Assembly (NCBI GenBank): GCA_026075535.2
Contig: AP026546.1
Coordinates: forward strand, 4,712,001 to 4,776,000
Origin: Tricholoma matsutake
Lineage: Eukaryota > Basidiomycota > Agaricomycetes > Agaricales > Tricholomataceae
Reading direction: 5' to 3'
DNA length: 64,000 nt
Shown here: positions 34,832-45,876 of the stretch, piece after piece
Layout: each line of letters starts with the position of its first letter
Position numbering within the stretch: the stretch's first letter is position 1
Notes under the pieces: generated by a model
Database searches by the model: none
What the model was told of the DNA's origin: nothing
Seen by the model: only the letters and a program-made list of their open reading frames with translations
Program-made: the position numbers and the translations under genes

Positions 34832-35827
34832 TCACTCACTGTGAATAGAAAAATCCTGCTCTACAACTTCTGACTTGATCTCCTCTGCAACCTGATCCTT
34901 CACTTCCTTGATATCTACAAGCACCAACAGGTCCTGTAGGAGTTCATCTTGCCCCTCAGGGGTGAGCATGCAGATATCCTGACAATGGGGACATGCTCCG
35001 GCCCTGTGCCCAGTTTCCCCACAGCGGTAGCAGAGATCCAACCTACACACACAGCTGTGGGCTGCATCAACATCCATTGGTACTGGGACATTGACAGTGG
35101 GTGCAGGAGTCTGATGCTTAAACTCATTGATATAGGCATCCACAGATTGACATGCCTGATGGTAAGAGGATAACTCAAGCTGTGTCACTGCTCAGTGGTG
35201 CTCATTGAGGGGACAAAAGTGGCATACAAACTCTGCTTGACAGTCACCCCCAGTGGAGAAAGGTAGAGAACTGAGCTCTTTAGTTTGGTGCAGAATACGG
35301 TCCACATAGAGATAGGCACATTCAGATTTCATGTATGTGAAGGCCCAATAAATTTTTGCAGCCTCGTCAATGAATTGATGCGACTGGAGACTGATGTACA
35401 ACTCACATGAATTAAGGAATGCACGCCCCTGCACATGCACACCATTAAATTTGGTGGGGGGAGACAGTTTGATCTGGGTGCACTCCTTAGTGGGTGCGTC
35501 ATTGTTGGGTGTGCTTGGAGTCACAATGGGGGAAATATTGGTCATGGAGCTAGTCTGAAGGGTTCTGATGAAGTTTTCGATTGTAGATTTAAGTGAATGG
35601 ATTTGCACATGTATTCTGGTAATATTGCTTTCAAGCGTGTTGAGGTGCTCTGATGCATCCATGTCGCTAGGGGGCACATTTGGTGAAAATGATGGTGCAC
35701 TAAAGGCGGAACTGTCAGGAACAGTGTGTAGGGAGTCTGTGGAGCTTTGGGAAGTGTTGTCCACTCTGTACCTGCCTATCTTGGGCAGTGCATTCACGAT
35801 TTCAGGCCTTAGGAGAGTGTTTTCTAC
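34832..35827 (-). pseudogene. gypsy-C gag
   Basis: Gag reads in the minus strand from within 35192-35827 (CTQIKLSPPTKFNGV, then the capsid-like FIDEAAKIYWAFTYM) into 34832-35188. There a CCHC knuckle (CYRCGETGHRAGAC) follows a Pro/Val linker. A frame break separates the capsid and knuckle pieces. The C-terminal end is acidic (KEVKDQVAEEIKSE). Confidence 0.8.
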
Positions 35828-36258
35828 TATAAGGGCAACCTCAGCCTCTAGCAAAGGGAAATCCAAAGTTAAAATTATACTACATATTACAGGGATTGGA
35901 GGTGCACCTAGCAAAGGGAAATCCAAAGAGAAAACTCTGAGGACCCCTTTGCCAATGCCCAGTATATGTGAAGACTGCAAAAATCAAATAACAATAAATA
36001 GAAAAGGTGGAGATAGGCAGATCAAGACCACCAAATGACATCATACCAAGGGGCAGATGTTGGAAGGGGTGCTCTGCCTCTAAATATAAAACTGTCAACA
36101 TGCACAAACATGATAGAAAGGGAAATTAGTAGTAAAATAAGGAAAAATGATAGAAAATGAAGAATAGAAGGAAATGAAGTGAGGAAAAATATAGGACAAA
36201 CATAAAAATAGGAGAAACACACAGGGCACCCCCCTGAGTCCACCCTAGTCCCCTTACA
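35828..36258 (-). repeat. gypsy-C 5' LTR
   Basis: 431 bp partner of 29479-29855, with an internal insertion/duplication near 35865-35925. The TATATTT on the minus strand around 36083 could serve as a TATA box; this is not certain. Confidence 0.88.
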
Positions 36259-36377
36259 TCAGTGGGGGTATATCTAGGGGTATATCCCTGCTATTCCCTA
36301 CATGCACACAAGTGATGTGATAGTTGTAGCAATCCACATCTGGTTATATGGTATCCTTGTTGTATTGAACTCTATGA

Positions 36378-36450
36378 GACCTGATAGCTTAGTTGGTCAG
36401 AGCATCTGGTATATGTCCAGGAGGGTTTGGGTTCAATCCCCACTCTGGTC
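36378..36450 (+). tRNA. tRNA-like gene or tRNA-derived SINE head (possible Ile-TAT)
   Basis: 73 nt that fold as a cloverleaf. Acceptor GACCTGA/TCTGGTC pairs six of seven; D-arm GCTTAGTTGGTCAGAGC; anticodon stem TCTGG/CCAGG with a 7-nt loop; T-arm TTGGGTTCAATCCCCA with a good B box. A TTTT Pol III terminator follows 2 nt after the end (36453-36456). The loop has A, not the invariant U, before the putative anticodon TAT, so function as a tRNA is doubtful. It sits in repeat-derived DNA. Confidence 0.45.
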
Positions 36451-36456
36451 ATCTTT

Positions 36457-37355
36457 TCTGCATTCTAACACCTACTATGGCTCAGCTGTTCATAATGTCA
36501 TCTGGATATACTATGGTTATCAGTTGACCAGCCAAGGGTACCCTTGTTATGCACAATGAAAGGTAATATTGGCCAGGCTGTGCAAGCATGTGTGATGCAT
36601 GTGAATACACATTGTTGTCATTCTTTTTTATCACTCCACATTCAGGTACATTCATGTGAAGGTAGTGTACTAATATTGTAGTACCCATCTGTTTGCCCTC
36701 TCGAGCTCACTGAGGTCAAACACAAATTCACCTCTTTGCTGTTTGCTGCACTTCTGAAGATTCTCATGGCTTATTTTAACAAAAGGCTTACTGGATAACC
36801 CAGAAATTCTATGCTGAGTATCAGATGCATCAACTCTGTGTATGCATTCTTGTATCAACTTATGATCTATGGTCATTATGCTGCTGTCACTTTTCGATGT
36901 GTTGAATTTCTCTTAATAATCATAGACCAGTCACTTGTTTTCTGAACCTTCATAATTTGTGTCTTCCTTATCCTTGTAATACTCCACTCACTGTATGTAG
37001 TCCATCACATTTGTTACATTTTCATCACCAATCTGGACTGTAGTAGTGTACATTGTACATGTAACATGAGCAATTTGTACAGTTGGATTGAAGGTTCTTT
37101 ATTATTACAAGTATGTATATGGTTGGTATATTGTTGGTCTACACCTCATGTGCATGTTACATTCATGAAACACTAACAAGACACTACACCTTGATGACTG
37201 CTCCTGCTTCTCCCTCCCCCTTGGATGCCAAACCTGCACAGAGATAATTTGTAGTCATGTGATTGTATTCATGCAGTTGATCTGTGTAAGTCTGGCCCCA
37301 ACAGACTCATGACATGTCAGAGATATCACCTGCTGATGGTTGCCTATGGTCACAC
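36457..37355. other. No supportable gene
   Basis: AT-rich sequence between the tRNA-like gene and the large hAT-type nest. No domain, terminal repeat or RNA recognised. Confidence 0.5.
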
Positions 37356-38846
37356 TAGTGTTTGAAAGTCTGGTCTGGTCTGGTTTTTTGCCCACCTCAG
37401 GGGGCAACTGTGGACTGGACCAGTTCATATATCTCAAACATTATATGCAACTGTAGACTGGACTGGTATAAACCAGTCTGTCATGGTTGCCTAATGGTTG
37501 CTGGACTGGTCACCACTGGTCCAGTACTAAACTGGTTAGGACCACGTAAATAATACAAATTGTAAGTTAAGCTAAAACTAAATAGATATTCTAAAGCTAT
37601 ATTCACACCCTGTGAGCAGAGGCTCGCAGCAGTAGAGGGTGCTACAAATAATAAATGAAAGAAAAACAGATAATCCCCCCACAGGATGTGTGAGGGGTCC
37701 CTACTAGCATATGAAAAAAGAAGAAAAAAACTACCCCCACTATCCCGCATTTGCAGTGAGTGCAGGGAGCCGTCCCTTGTCTGGTTGTCCCTTGTTTGTT
37801 GTCCCTTGCCTGTCATTTGTCATCTGTAGTTTGTTGTCCATTGTCTGTTGTTCATCATTTGTCATGCCTCACTTGTTGTCTGTTGTCTGTTGTCTGTTGT
37901 CCATTGTTTGTCATTGTCCAATGTCTGTGTGATTAGCCATTAGCATCTGCAATCCACCCCATGAGCAGTTGCTCATAGCAGTGGGGGTGGGTGCTGGGTT
38001 GATGCCACTGGTCTCGAGGTGGTTAGTATGACATGGTGGGTTTACAAGGCAGTGGGGTGCATACCTGGTGGTGCTACATTCAATGTTTGTTGAACCTTGT
38101 CCATCATCATTAGCACCCACATTCCCCTGTGTGAGTAGTTGCTCACAACAGTGGGGGTGGGTGCTGGATGCTGTTGTTGCCAATGGTTCTGTTTCAATGG
38201 GGGATATAGGGGGGTCAGTGGTGACATGGCGGGTTTACAGGATCATGGTGTGCTTATTTTGCTACCTCACATGGGTGCTCATCATAGCCCATTGATGCAC
38301 TGGTGCTTGTGCTGGCATTGCATTGATACACTGCTGTTTCCTCATGAGGCTGGGGTGGTGGGATACTTACCTAGGTGCAGCCATTGTCATTGTAATCACA
38401 TAAGTTAAACCTACAAAAGAACACAACAATGTTAGTAGTAAAGAAAATAATGAAATAATGAAACAAAACTTACTTGTTATGTGTTGGAGCCTTCTCCAAC
38501 ATGGGCATCAGTTGTTGAACACATAGAACAGGCATGACATGGCAGGTTTACAGCCATGGATGTCGCTGTTTGGTGTGGTTGAAGGGGAATGGGGGTGGTT
38601 GAGGTGACAGTTTGCATTGAATGCGACATAGTGGTGGTAAGGGGGTTGGTAGTTGTCATGGTTGTCGTGGTTGGTAGCCATTAGGGCAAGGCAGGGGTTC
38701 CCCTGGGTGTCAGATCTCATACCCTTACCCCTATCCCTGAACACCCTATTCTTAGGGGTAAAGGGTATGGAAACATATAAGGGTTGCCAAGGGTATGGGA
38801 GGGTTTGTCAAGGGTACAAGGGTTTGGCACAAAATCAACATATTTA

Positions 38847-39114
38847 TGGAAGCCTATCCCTTAATGGGGACAGGCTACACTAAAGATAGAGGAAAAGAGA
38901 CTGATAAAAGGACAACTCACTACTAATCATGTGAATATAACAAGATAACATTGTGGAATTAGGAGCAAGGTTTAATACAAAAGCAGAGTAAAATAGAGGG
39001 CAAGTAAAGAGGAAGGATGAGGATTGTCACTATATGTGGTAGTCTATATCAGTTGAAGCAAGGTCCATGTACAAACAAGTATCAATGAGATGATGTAAGC
39101 CTGGAGGGCTTACA
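38847..39114 (-). repeat. gypsy-D 3' LTR
   Basis: 268 bp, very similar to 44362-44645; the partner has small insertions. The minus-strand purine tract AGAGTGGGAGGG lies directly upstream (39115-39126). Confidence 0.95.
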
Positions 39115-39118
39115 CCCT

Positions 39119-42100
39119 CCCACTCTTAGAAAAATGTATGTTAGTATTGGAAATCAACCCAACATCAACCAGCAACAGCAGGTGCATTAAAAAACCCAGT
39201 GGGAAAAAGCTACTGTGTTCCCTGTGCCTTAACAGCTTTCCAGCAGTCCAGCGCTTCGCAATCCTTGAGTTCTTGTTGTGGCAGCCATAGGTCGTTGCTC
39301 TTGGAATATCCTGACCATCTAACCAGGTACTGGAATCTGTGGCCACGTTTATGCTCATTGACGATCTTCTCGACATGGTATTCTTCTAGGCCATTCTCGG
39401 TCATCGCAGGGCCAGGTCGCTCAAGTTCATGGGAAGGGAAAAGCTCAGCGTCATTTTCAATGTGTTGCTTGAGCAAGGAGGCATGAAAAGTGGGGAACAC
39501 ATTTGGAGAGTTCAGTAGGAGGAGAGTATATGATGATCTGTTGTAGCATGGAAAAAATTTTGCCACCCTAGACTTGTCCCCAGCCTTGAACTCTCAGCGG
39601 CAGTGCAGAGTTGCAAGCATTACTTTATCGCCTATGAGGTATGAGTCTTCTTCACCACATGATTTATTAGTGAAGAACACTTGCAGTATTTTTTTGCCAA
39701 GCAAGGCATCTTTGGCTTCATCTACATCACTCTCAATTTGGGAGATAACGCTCCATGCAGCAGCATCTTATGAAGTTTCATCAGGAATTGTACCTGGTAT
39801 TAAAGGGGGGATGATCCTTGGGCTGCGACCCATTCAGATTTGGAATCCTGAGAAACCCATTGATCCATTTATCGAGTTCATCATGTGGAAGCAGATAATC
39901 AGCAATGCACAAGCCCACCCTTTTTGGTTTTGTTCAACATGGAATTGAACACACTGGTTCAATGTTTTATTTGTGCACTTGCTCACACCATCAGTCTGAG
40001 GGTGATATGCAGAGGACATTTTTAAATGAACTCCAGTCAGAGCATGTAATGGTTTCCAGAATTTTGACAAGAACAATTTATTGTGGTCTGAGATTAACTC
40101 TAATGGTAAACCATTTTCGCAGTACCAGTCATTGAAGAAGATTAGCACAAGCTGTGGCACAGTGACATCGGTTTGAGTTGGAATCAGGTGGATGTCAGAT
40201 CCAAGTCTATCCATTATTGTCAGAATGCAGTTATAATTGTCATCTTTGGGGAGTGGTCCCACAAAGTTGAGGCATACAGAATCACCTCGTTTTTCAGGAA
40301 TTGGCAGTGGGTGTAAAGGTCCTTTAGCCTTCTTTGTGCTGCTTTTGTTGCATTGGCAATCAGAGCATGTGGGGATGTATGCATTTTCAAGATCTCACCG
40401 CATATTCAGCCAATAATAGCAGTGCCAGATGCTAGCATAAGACTTATCAGCACCAAAATGTCCTAGCGCATCATGTGTGAGGCAGAACAAATCTTCACAA
40501 AGATGCCCAAAGTGAGGGATGACCAAGCAGTCTCCCAAGTACCAGAGGTTATTGATCTTGCAGATGTTAGGCATGCTGTCCGCCACATTGCTCAACTTTT
40601 GGCAGAATTTGTCATGTTTGTAGCCTTCTCAAACATTGTTGAGAAAACTTTCATCAGTGCTGATGGTCAGGACCATGTTGCAGATGGTCGGTTGTTTCAG
40701 CCAGCACTCCCATCACAAAGGGGAGTCACCAACGTCGACATCTTCTAGTGGCTCATCTGGCATTTCAGCTGGTAAGCAGGACAATGCATCTGCCACCGTG
40801 TTGTCTTCTTGATGGATGTAACATATAGTCATGTCGAATTGTGAGAGGTGTTCCATCCATCGAGCCTGTCAGCATGACAAGTCTTTCTGGGTATCAAAAT
40901 TTTCAAGAGTGCAATGGTCTGTGTATACAATAAACTGTGAACCCAGTAGGTCGGATCGCCATTTTTTAAGTGCGCAAACCACTGATAACATTTCTTTTTC
41001 ATGTATGGGATAATGTTTTTGTGCATCTTTTAGCTGCATGGAATCAAACATTACAGGTCACGCAGTTTCCCAAGTTGGTCTCCAGCTCAGTACAGAGCCT
41101 GTTCACCAATCACTTGCATCACAAGTTATGAAGATTTTGTTATCACTTGGTGTAGTGTGGTCAATGATGGTCAAGCACTCTCAGCTTATGACCAGCACTT
41201 TAATAGCCTCAAACACAGTTTGTTGTGCTGTACCCCATGCAGGAATTTTTTTTTCACATTCCTTAGTAGTCAACGGGGTCAGGATGCTAGTGTGATCTAC
41301 AAGGTGTGGCAGAAATGCAGCAATATATTGAACCAGTCCCTAGAAACTGCGAACATCACTTGCTGTTCTTGGTCTTAAAATTTTGTCTACTTTTGAAGAA
41401 CAGGCTTTGATCCCTTGTTGGGAAATATGGTGACTGAGGAAGATCAACTCCATAAGATAAAATTTAGATTTCTTTGGATTGCAGTAAAGTTGAGCTTCTT
41501 GTAACACATCCCTGATTTGTTTAATGTGTTGCGTGTGCTCTTCTAGGGTGTTTGACCAAATAATAATATCGTCTAAGTAGATATGAGTGAAAATTCCAAG
41601 GAATCAGCACAAGGCAGCCATCACTCGTCGCTGATGTACAGGGGGTGCATTGCATAATCCTTGAGGCATTACCATCCACTCATAGAGACCTAGTGGGGTC
41701 ATAACTGCCATTAAATTTATGCTCCCTGGGTCCATCTTTGTGTGGAAGAAACTATCAGTCATGTCAAGCTTGCTCCAGATTTTGCTGCGGCCAGCATCTG
41801 TGAGGATGTCATCAATGCGAGGCAGTGGGTGTGAGTCTGTGACCATGTTGCTGTTCAGCTGGCAGTAGTTGTTGACCCAGCGTGGAAGGTCTGGAGCATC
41901 TGCTTTAGGAACCAGGAAGGCAGGCAAAGCATGAGCTGACGAGGAAGGATGAATACATCCAGCATCTAAGTGCTGTTGAATCAAGACAATCCAGGCTTCG
42001 CGGTACTTGTGAGGGCAAGAATAGTTTCTGGTAGTAATCATTTTTCGGGCGTCTTTCAATGTAATTTTGCAGAGAACTGAGTTAGGCATTTTGTCTACAT

Positions 42101-42710
42101 GAGGGATCAGTTTGAACACGTCTGTGTATGATTCTTTAATTTCTGCACCAAGTTTAAGCAGTTTGTTGTCAGCCACTAACTGCTCTATGCATACCTGGAT
42201 CATGGTGATGATGTCTAATCCATTTACATGCTCACAACTCGCGTCAATCTGAGGTCGTTGAGCTTTACAAATAGTTTTCAGTTCCTCGATAACAAGTTTC
42301 TGTTAAACTTTAATTTCTGCAAGTATTTTACAAATGTCTATTTGCTTAGGAACTATGCATTGTATGGGATGTAGTAAGTTGAAGCTGCATCTGTAGTCTA
42401 TAACTGTATTATTTTGTGCATTGACAATTATGTTGTGCGAGAGGAAAAGCAGCCCTAAGATTACAGGATGGCATAATTTTGATGCCACAAGCACATGAAC
42501 AGTATGAGCAGAATAAAAATTTTGATGGTCATGCAATTTGAGTTTGACCCAGTGGGTCAAGGACATGTTTGGTAAGCCAGAAGAGTCATCGAGAAATGTG
42601 CTGGAGACTGGGAAAGGACAAGGCAATAAGCAAGTGGGCAGAGCGAGGCAAGACATGAGTGCCTCTTCAATCAGAACTACAGGAGAACCGTGGTCAATTA
42701 GCACCAAAAT
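39119..42710 (-). pseudogene. gypsy-D pol with chromodomain
   Basis: Protease 42303-42707 with the uncommon active-site motif LIDHGSPVVLI (Asp-His-Gly-Ser). RT 41604-42203 (NSVLCKITLKDARK, WVNNYCQLNSN, KLDMTDSFFHTKMD). Frame breaks follow through the palm. RNase H about 40869-41050 (IHEKEMLSVVCALKKW, YTDHCTLENF). Integrase zinc-binding domain 40395-40595 (THDALGHFGADKSY, HCYYWLNMR) and catalytic core 39834-40262 (TIMDRLGSDIHLIPTQ, LISDHNKLF, YHPQTDGVSKCTN, where the third catalytic Glu is not evident). C-terminal chromodomain 39200-39400 (EEYHVEKIV, FQYLVRWSGYSKSNDLW). Not functional. Confidence 0.85.
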
Positions 42711-43006
42711 TTTGACAATGTATCCAGGGAATCAACAGAGCACTCCCATACAAGGTGAGGCTTGAAAAAAGGAACACGAGTGCTCACCGAGTTGTTTCTG
42801 TTGTGAGATAAATCACTGTCACCCCCACCTAGGATGGAACTTTTGTTGGGAGGGTAAACAGCAGCACTAGGGTATGCAGTCATGCCTAGGATGCTTGCGA
42901 TGGGAAGGGCAGGCAGAGCTGTGTTGGGTTTGGGGGGCACAGAAGCTACAGAGTTAACATAAGTTGTTTGCTCTTCATGGGGAACAGGCAGGGTAGGGAG
43001 TTTAAT

Positions 43007-43993
43007 TCATTTCCATGCATCATTAACTGTTATCATGGATTGTTCAATGTATCCTTCACTGTTAGGGAACTTGCAGGGGTGGCCTTCAGGCATGTAGAAA
43101 CCCCAGCACTTTTTACACCCATTGTAAGTTTTGAGATATTTTTGTTCTCGATTGGTCAATTTGGGAGGTTGTGAGATGGACGTTGTGGTTTGAGTGTGTG
43201 AGGAGCTGTTGCTTTGAGCCTGAGTGAATGGCACCCACCTAGTGTTATCTGTGAGGCTCATGGTGGAGCTCAACCATTTCAGGCTTCTTGCCGCATCCTC
43301 AGCATCATGTTTGTGAGCATTGCAGTCTTCAATGAGCTTTTGATCCAGCTTGGTCAAAGTATCAATGAAGCCCTGGAGCCTTTCTTCCACTTTCAATGTG
43401 GCAGCCATGGCAGCAGCAGCAGCAGTGACAGCTGCATTAGCTTGGGGAGCTGTGTTGTTAGCTGGTTCTGCTTCATCCTTGGAGCTCTTGTGGCTATCTT
43501 TCCAGTGATTGAAAGCCGTGGCGAGTTCAAAAGATATGTTGGACTCAATTTGTGTATGGAGCTGCATAGGTGAGAGATGGAATTGGGAACCTTTGAGTAG
43601 AAGATTATCATGGTGGAGGGAATCAATGAAATCTGAAAACAGTATTTTGCTTTGTTTCATCGAGCGTACTTTGCAGGTGAGCTCCTGCTGCCAGCATTTT
43701 GGCAACCAATGGGAATGGATATTAACCATGAATTCAGTGAATGTGAGCTTCAAAAGAATTTCCTGTTGTGACTGGTACCAATCAGAGAACAAAGGATCCT
43801 TGAATGAGTAGACAATGTGATTGACGTAGCTCTTAGCCTCAAGCCCATCTTTGTTTTGAAGATATCCACACACATGGTGTTCAAAATGGTGCAGCAACTC
43901 CAGGGTCATGCTCCCCATGGAGATCATGGGTCGCTTCCCATTGTTGAGACTTAACATGGCAAAGGATGGTGTAGTAGACATATTTTTCAGCAA
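43007..43993 (-). CDS. gypsy-D Gag (open)
   Basis: 328 residues in one frame. The N-terminal half is capsid-like (HVCGYLQNKDGLEAKSYVNH, FTEFMVNIHSHWLP). A Ser/Ala region with an Ala run (AAVTAAAAAMAA) follows, then a helical segment. Near the C-terminus is an atypical Cys/His cluster (GCKKCWGFYMPEGHPC), which replaces the usual CCHC knuckle. An ORF further upstream (44036-44269) is in another frame. This is the longest intact retroelement ORF on the minus strand. It belongs to the same family as the decayed Gag at 10.6-11.3 kb. Confidence 0.75.
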   Translation of the reverse strand: MLKNMSTTPSFAMLSLNNGKRPMISMGSMTLELLHHFEHHVCGYLQNKDGLEAKSYVNHIVYSFKDPLFSDWYQSQQEILLKLTFTEFMVNIHSHWLPKCWQQELTCKVRSMKQSKILFSDFIDSLHHDNLLLKGSQFHLSPMQLHTQIESNISFELATAFNHWKDSHKSSKDEAEPANNTAPQANAAVTAAAAAMAATLKVEERLQGFIDTLTKLDQKLIEDCNAHKHDAEDAARSLKWLSSTMSLTDNTRWVPFTQAQSNSSSHTQTTTSISQPPKLTNREQKYLKTYNGCKKCWGFYMPEGHPCKFPNSEGYIEQSMITVNDAWK

Positions 43994-44361
43994 GGATGTG
44001 ATCTGGTATTCATCTGAAGAGGAGGAAGATCGTGTTCAGCATTTTGGCAGTGGGATGGTGGCTGTATGCTCGTTGTTTGCTGCAATGGAAGCAAGATTGT
44101 TGCATTGAGTAACTGTATGCACCTCATTTGCTATGACAGAGGCAGTGCATTGCAGCTGTGGAGTAACAGCAGTGTTGGAAGGCAGATTTTGGAAAGGCAT
44201 GAATGCGGCGCTGGCAGCATTTGTTGGCAAAGTGTCCCTTGCCCTACTCTGAGTAGTAAGGGGGATCAAAAGTGTTGGTTTTTGAGACAGTGTTCAACTG
44301 TCATCATCAGGTAGTGATAAGCAAGGTAGGTAAACAACATTAATCAGAGTTAAAAAAAAAG

Positions 44362-44645
44362 TGGAAGCCTATCCCTGAATGGGGACAGGCTACACTAAAG
44401 ATAGAGGGAAAGAGACTGATAAAAGGACAACTCACTACTAATCACATGAATATAACAAGATAATGTCATGGAATTAAGAGCAAGGTTTAATACAAAAGCA
44501 GAGTAAAATAGAGGGCGAGTAAAGAGGGGGAAAAGGAAGGATGAGGATTGTCACTATATGTGGTAGTCTATAATATATATCAGTCAAAGCAAGGTCCATG
44601 TACAAACAAGTATCAATGAGATGATGTAAGCCCTCCAGGCTTACA
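44362..44645 (-). repeat. gypsy-D 5' LTR
   Basis: 284 bp partner of 38847-39114. A T-run and TTAACTCTGATTAATG follow it on the minus strand; I could not identify the primer site. Confidence 0.95.
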
Positions 44646-45573
44646 ATTTAGAACAAAATTCATTTGAAAAGTGTTGATAACTATTGTATTTATGATTAAT
44701 ATCACATATTAATACCTCTTATTAACATATGAAAGCCATTATCATGTTGGACAATCCCAAAATCTGAATTTAATTGATGAAAATCTTGAATATGAGTCTT
44801 TGTAGCTGAAAAAATCAAATGATATTCTTACATAAGCATACCCCTGGCATACCCCTGTACCCTTAGTAAGGGTACAGGGGTATGCAAGGGTATAAACTTC
44901 CAAACCCCTACCCTTACCCCTCATACCCTTAACCCATAAACACAAGGGTATACCCCTGCCAGTAGCCATGGGAGTCATTTGGCAAATGGTTTCTGGAGCA
45001 CAAGAATGACCAAATGGTCTGTGTGCTGCCACAGGTATATAAGCACCAATGAAATAACTGATGCCTTGGGCCCTCTCACCCATAAATAACAGTAGTAATA
45101 TAATAGTATTTATGTAAAGTATGTACTATTACAAAAAGTAATTAGCATTTATCAATGATCATATATCCATACCTTGCAAGCTTGATGCAACCAAAGTCTG
45201 GTCCACAACCAGTTGTGGTTGGTCTTTGGGCAGTCCATTGAGATGATCTACCATTGATGAACTGTGAACTGGACTTGTGAAAATGTCAGGGCAACTGCAA
45301 CTGATGGTCCAGTTGCCATCAGTCCAGTTCAGTTCAGTCCATGGTCTTTTTTTGGTCCAATAGACTGGACTTTCAAACACTAGGTCACACATTCTCATGC
45401 ACACCTGCCTGCAGTCACATGGCCATGTGACATCCCTCCAAGCTCACCACCACACCACCAAAACAACCACTGATGATGACAATGACTCCACACCTTTACA
45501 TACATGCTTATCAGTCCCAATATTACACCACTGATGTGGTGCTTTCTTATTAGGTGACTACACTTGATGCAGC

Positions 45574-45844
45574 TGTTGGAGCAGACTATATACACTGCAC
45601 AGGGGAAGAGACTACATGTTCCTTACAACCTACCTGGGGTTTAGTTAGACTTACAGCTAGGGTTAGCAGAGGTAAGAACACTGTATTCCTACTATGGTAC
45701 AGGTTCTCCTTATATACATAATAAGGATGTCACATGACTTGGGAATGTGTTTACCACATGTATGTGCAGTAAGCGCAGTAACATGTGTATGCTGCATGTA
45801 TTGCCTCATGTATGCAGCATGTATCTCAGGGTTTAATTTCAACA
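45574..45844 (-). repeat. copia-C 3' LTR
   Basis: 271 bp. The polypurine tract lies directly upstream on the minus strand (ACAGTTTGAGGGGGGG, 45845-45860). Differs from the partner LTR by only a few substitutions and a short indel. Confidence 0.95.
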
Positions 45845-45876
45845 CCCCCCCTCAAACTGTACAGTGCTCTAAGCAG

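Larger units (their letters stand above)
29870..34835 (-). pseudogene. gypsy-C pol with C-terminal chromodomain
   Basis: Protease at 34299-34835 (ALLASGATGLFID; the catalytic Asp is replaced by Ala). Linker 33801-34133. RT 33307-33906 with LQPVQDYRRLN, KLDIHWGYNNVRI and an intact YLDD box. RNase H 32473-33000 (VEADSSDF, IHDKEMLVI, TDHKNLEYF). Integrase zinc-binding part (HDSQIAGHPG, NYWWPQM) next to the nested element at 31181. Integrase C-terminal domain 30059-30607 (YKVGDQVYLNSSD, LHPVFHVIKL). Chromodomain 29950-30120 (QYKVKSILDSLLR, stop, then GKLQYLVHWKGYGYEENSW). The stop in the chromodomain is a TGA. Confidence 0.85.
29479..36258 (-). mobile_element. Ty3/gypsy chromodomain element (gypsy-C)
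   Basis: Full-length minus-strand element: 5' LTR 35828-36258, gag, protease, RT, RNase H, integrase, chromodomain, purine tract, 3' LTR 29479-29855. The LTRs end TGTAAGGGG...CCCTTATA. Flanks share ATCAG (29473-29477 and 36258-36262), a 5-bp duplication if the terminal base is assigned to it. Length without the nested hAT-type element (31181-32268) is about 5.7 kb. Stops and frame shifts throughout make it inactive. Confidence 0.88.
38847..44645 (-). mobile_element. Ty3/gypsy chromodomain element (gypsy-D)
   Basis: 5,799 bp, minus strand. 3' LTR 38847-39114 and 5' LTR 44362-44645, ends TGTAAGCC...GGCTTCCA. Perfect 5-bp duplication ATTTA at 38842-38846 and 44646-44650. Comparison with the MITE copy at 4873-5339 shows the empty site, confirming the insertion. 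Gag is a long open ORF; pol is broken by stops and frame shifts. Same family as the gypsy-B fragment. Confidence 0.95.
38682..44961. mobile_element. hAT-type MITE (family of 4873-5339), split by gypsy-D
   Basis: Left end TAGGGCAAGGCAGGGGTT at 38682; right end ...TACCCCTGCCA at 44961, which has lost about 7 bp of the inverted repeat. Perfect 8-bp duplication GTAGCCAT at 38674-38681 and 44962-44969. Sequence on both sides of gypsy-D aligns in order with the copy at 4873-5339 (opposite orientation), so this is one MITE opened by a later retrotransposon. Its own length is about 475 bp. Confidence 0.93.
37356..45382. mobile_element. hAT-type element, outermost layer of a three-level nest
   Basis: Left end TAGTGTTTGAAAGTC at 37356 and right end GACTTTCAAACACTA at 45368-45382. 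Perfect 8-bp duplication GGTCACAC at 37348-37355 and 45383-45390. Without the nested MITE (38682-44961) and its duplicated 8 bp, the element is about 1.74 kb (37356-38681 plus 44970-45382, and one TSD copy). It carries short GGTCTGG/CCAGTC subterminal repeats and internal CCACCCC...GGGGGTGGGTGCTGG hairpin units (37960-38170). No transposase ORF is visible. Confidence 0.88.

Noticed and set aside
45663..45845. 60-residue minus-strand ORF, also at 59585-59785
   Set aside because: Lies entirely within the copia-C LTRs and is duplicated with them.
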